Of a DNA stretch of 34,930 nt, positions 34,059-34,930 are shown piece by piece; the stretch's first letter is position 1; each line of letters opens with the position of its first letter. The DNA is taken from contig CAZRGV010000062.1 of the NCBI GenBank assembly GCA_964599655.1, forward strand, positions 1 to 34,930, written 5' to 3'. The notes below the pieces were generated by a model, which saw only the letters and a program-made list of their open reading frames with translations, made no database searches and was not told the DNA's origin. The position numbers and the translations under genes are program-made. The DNA is from CAZRGV01 sp964599655 (GTDB lineage Bacteria > Planctomycetota > Planctomycetia > Isosphaerales > Isosphaeraceae).

Positions 34059-34930
34059 GTCGCTCCCCACGCGGGAGCGTGGATTGAAACCCGGCATCGC
34101 GCTCTCGCAACGCGACCGGCCCGGGTCGCTCCCCACGCGGGAGCGTGGATTGAAACATCCGGGGTCTCTGGGAGCAGGGCCTGAGCCCGACGTCGCTCCC
34201 CACGCGGGAGCGTGGATTGAAACCTCTGGCGGTGCCACGAGATGAGCCGGAGCCGGCCGTCGCTCCCCACGCGGGAGCGTGGATTGAAACCAGAATCGCG
34301 GACATCGAGAGTGCCACAGGCCGGCCGTCGCTCCCCACGCGGGAGCGTGGATTGAAACGGTCTGGAGCCAGCCGAGCATCACGCCGGCCCTGGAGTCGCT
34401 CCCCACGCGGGAGCGTGGATTGAAACGGCTTACCCTGCACTTGCGTTCTTCCTGGCTCAAGTCGCTCCCCACGCGGGAGCGTGGATTGAAACTCGCCAAC
34501 GCGCTCATCAAGGGGGTCGATTACGGCAGTCGCTCCCCACGCGGGAGCGTGGATTGAAACTGGCCGATCCGCCCCGTGGACTCTTTTCNNNNNNNNNNNN
34601 NNNNNNNNNNNNNNNNNNNNNNNNNNNNNNNNNNNNNNNNNNNNNNNNNNNNNNNNNNNNNNNNNNNNNNNNNNNNNNNNNNNNNNNNNNNNNNNNNGAT
34701 TGAAACCGGGAATTTGAGCCTGACCGGACGCGGCGGTTGGGTCGCTCCCCACGCGGGAGCGTGGATTGAAACTGACCGAATCGACATAAGACCACCCCTA
34801 TTGGTAGAGTCGCTCCCCACGCGGGAGCGTGGATTGAAACCCACTGTTCCATCAGGGGAGTCGGGTCCAGGTTTTGTCGCTCCCCACGCGGGAGCGTGGA
34901 TTGAAACCGATCGGAGATGGGCCTCGACCC
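34059..34930 (+). CRISPR. Type I-C CRISPR array, plus-strand orientation, continues beyond the window
   Basis: A 32-bp repeat beginning GTCGCTCCCC and ending GTGGATTGAAAC has full copies at 34059, 34125, 34192, 34259, 34327, 34395, 34461, 34529, 34741, 34809 and 34876, plus one copy partly hidden in the N gap (ending 34706) and probably one more inside the gap. All visible copies are identical. Spacers are 34-36 bp. The repeat folds as CGCTCCC-CACGC-GGGAGCG, the known type I-C hairpin, followed by the handle. The leader and cas2 are on the left. The last visible spacer (34908-34930) is cut by the window end. Confidence 0.98.
34589..34697. other. assembly gap (109 N) inside the array
   Basis: The gap begins inside a spacer and ends within a repeat. 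Its length fits the missing spacer end, one further repeat and spacer, and the start of the next repeat only approximately (about 12 bp too long), so the true length and number of units are uncertain. Confidence 0.85.

Noticed and set aside
33970..34752. Open frames running through the CRISPR repeats with periodic peptides
   Set aside because: They only translate the repeats and spacers.

Overview
The window looks like a high-GC planctomycete chromosome, most like the Isosphaeraceae group. This is inferred from a DUF1559 prepilin-like protein, a Tat-exported Gfo/Idh/MocA oxidoreductase, a squalene-hopene cyclase, planctomycete-style small lipoproteins and GC-rich codon use. No rRNA or tRNA gene was seen.

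Positions 1-22663 read as ordinary chromosome. They hold a universal stress protein (105-533), a Gfo/Idh/MocA oxidoreductase (964-2352) facing a secreted beta-helix protein (2431-3834), and an OFA-type MFS carrier with its tiny partner protein (4150-5723). A heavy-metal RND efflux operon follows on the minus strand (11822 down to 5717: lipoprotein, CusB-like adaptor, CusA-like pump split by a 49-bp insertion). Next come a DUF1559 gene with neighbouring secreted and lipoprotein genes (11987-14137), a two-gene pyruvate:ferredoxin oxidoreductase whose first gene carries an assembly gap and a frameshift (14761-18567), a small unknown gene, a TetR regulator and a squalene-hopene cyclase (19938-22663).

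Positions 22664-25362 are accessory: fragments of an IS1380-type and an IS5-type transposase, an AT-rich patch with a good promoter, a stand-alone tyrosine recombinase, and a perfect 12-6-12 inverted repeat beside that recombinase.

Positions 25571-34930 form a complete type I-C CRISPR-Cas locus: cas3, a small unknown gene, cas5c, cas8c, cas7c, cas4, cas1, cas2, leader, and an array of identical 32-bp repeats that runs off the window end.

The most unusual feature lies between cas3 and cas5c. On the minus strand there is one diverged CRISPR repeat (27974-28005) whose hairpin is kept by compensatory changes and whose crRNA handle is unchanged. It is followed by a 28-nt guide-like sequence and a stable UUCG-loop hairpin. 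The guide matches 22 of 28 bases, including the first eight, at the ribosome-binding site and start codon of the small gene at 28115, and a TTC (the known type I-C PAM) sits directly beside the matched site. This is the layout of a crRNA-like regulatory RNA of the CreA/CreR kind, which would let the type I-C Cascade repress either the small gene alone (toxin-antitoxin) or the small gene plus the cas5-cas8-cas7-cas4-cas1-cas2 operon (autoregulation).
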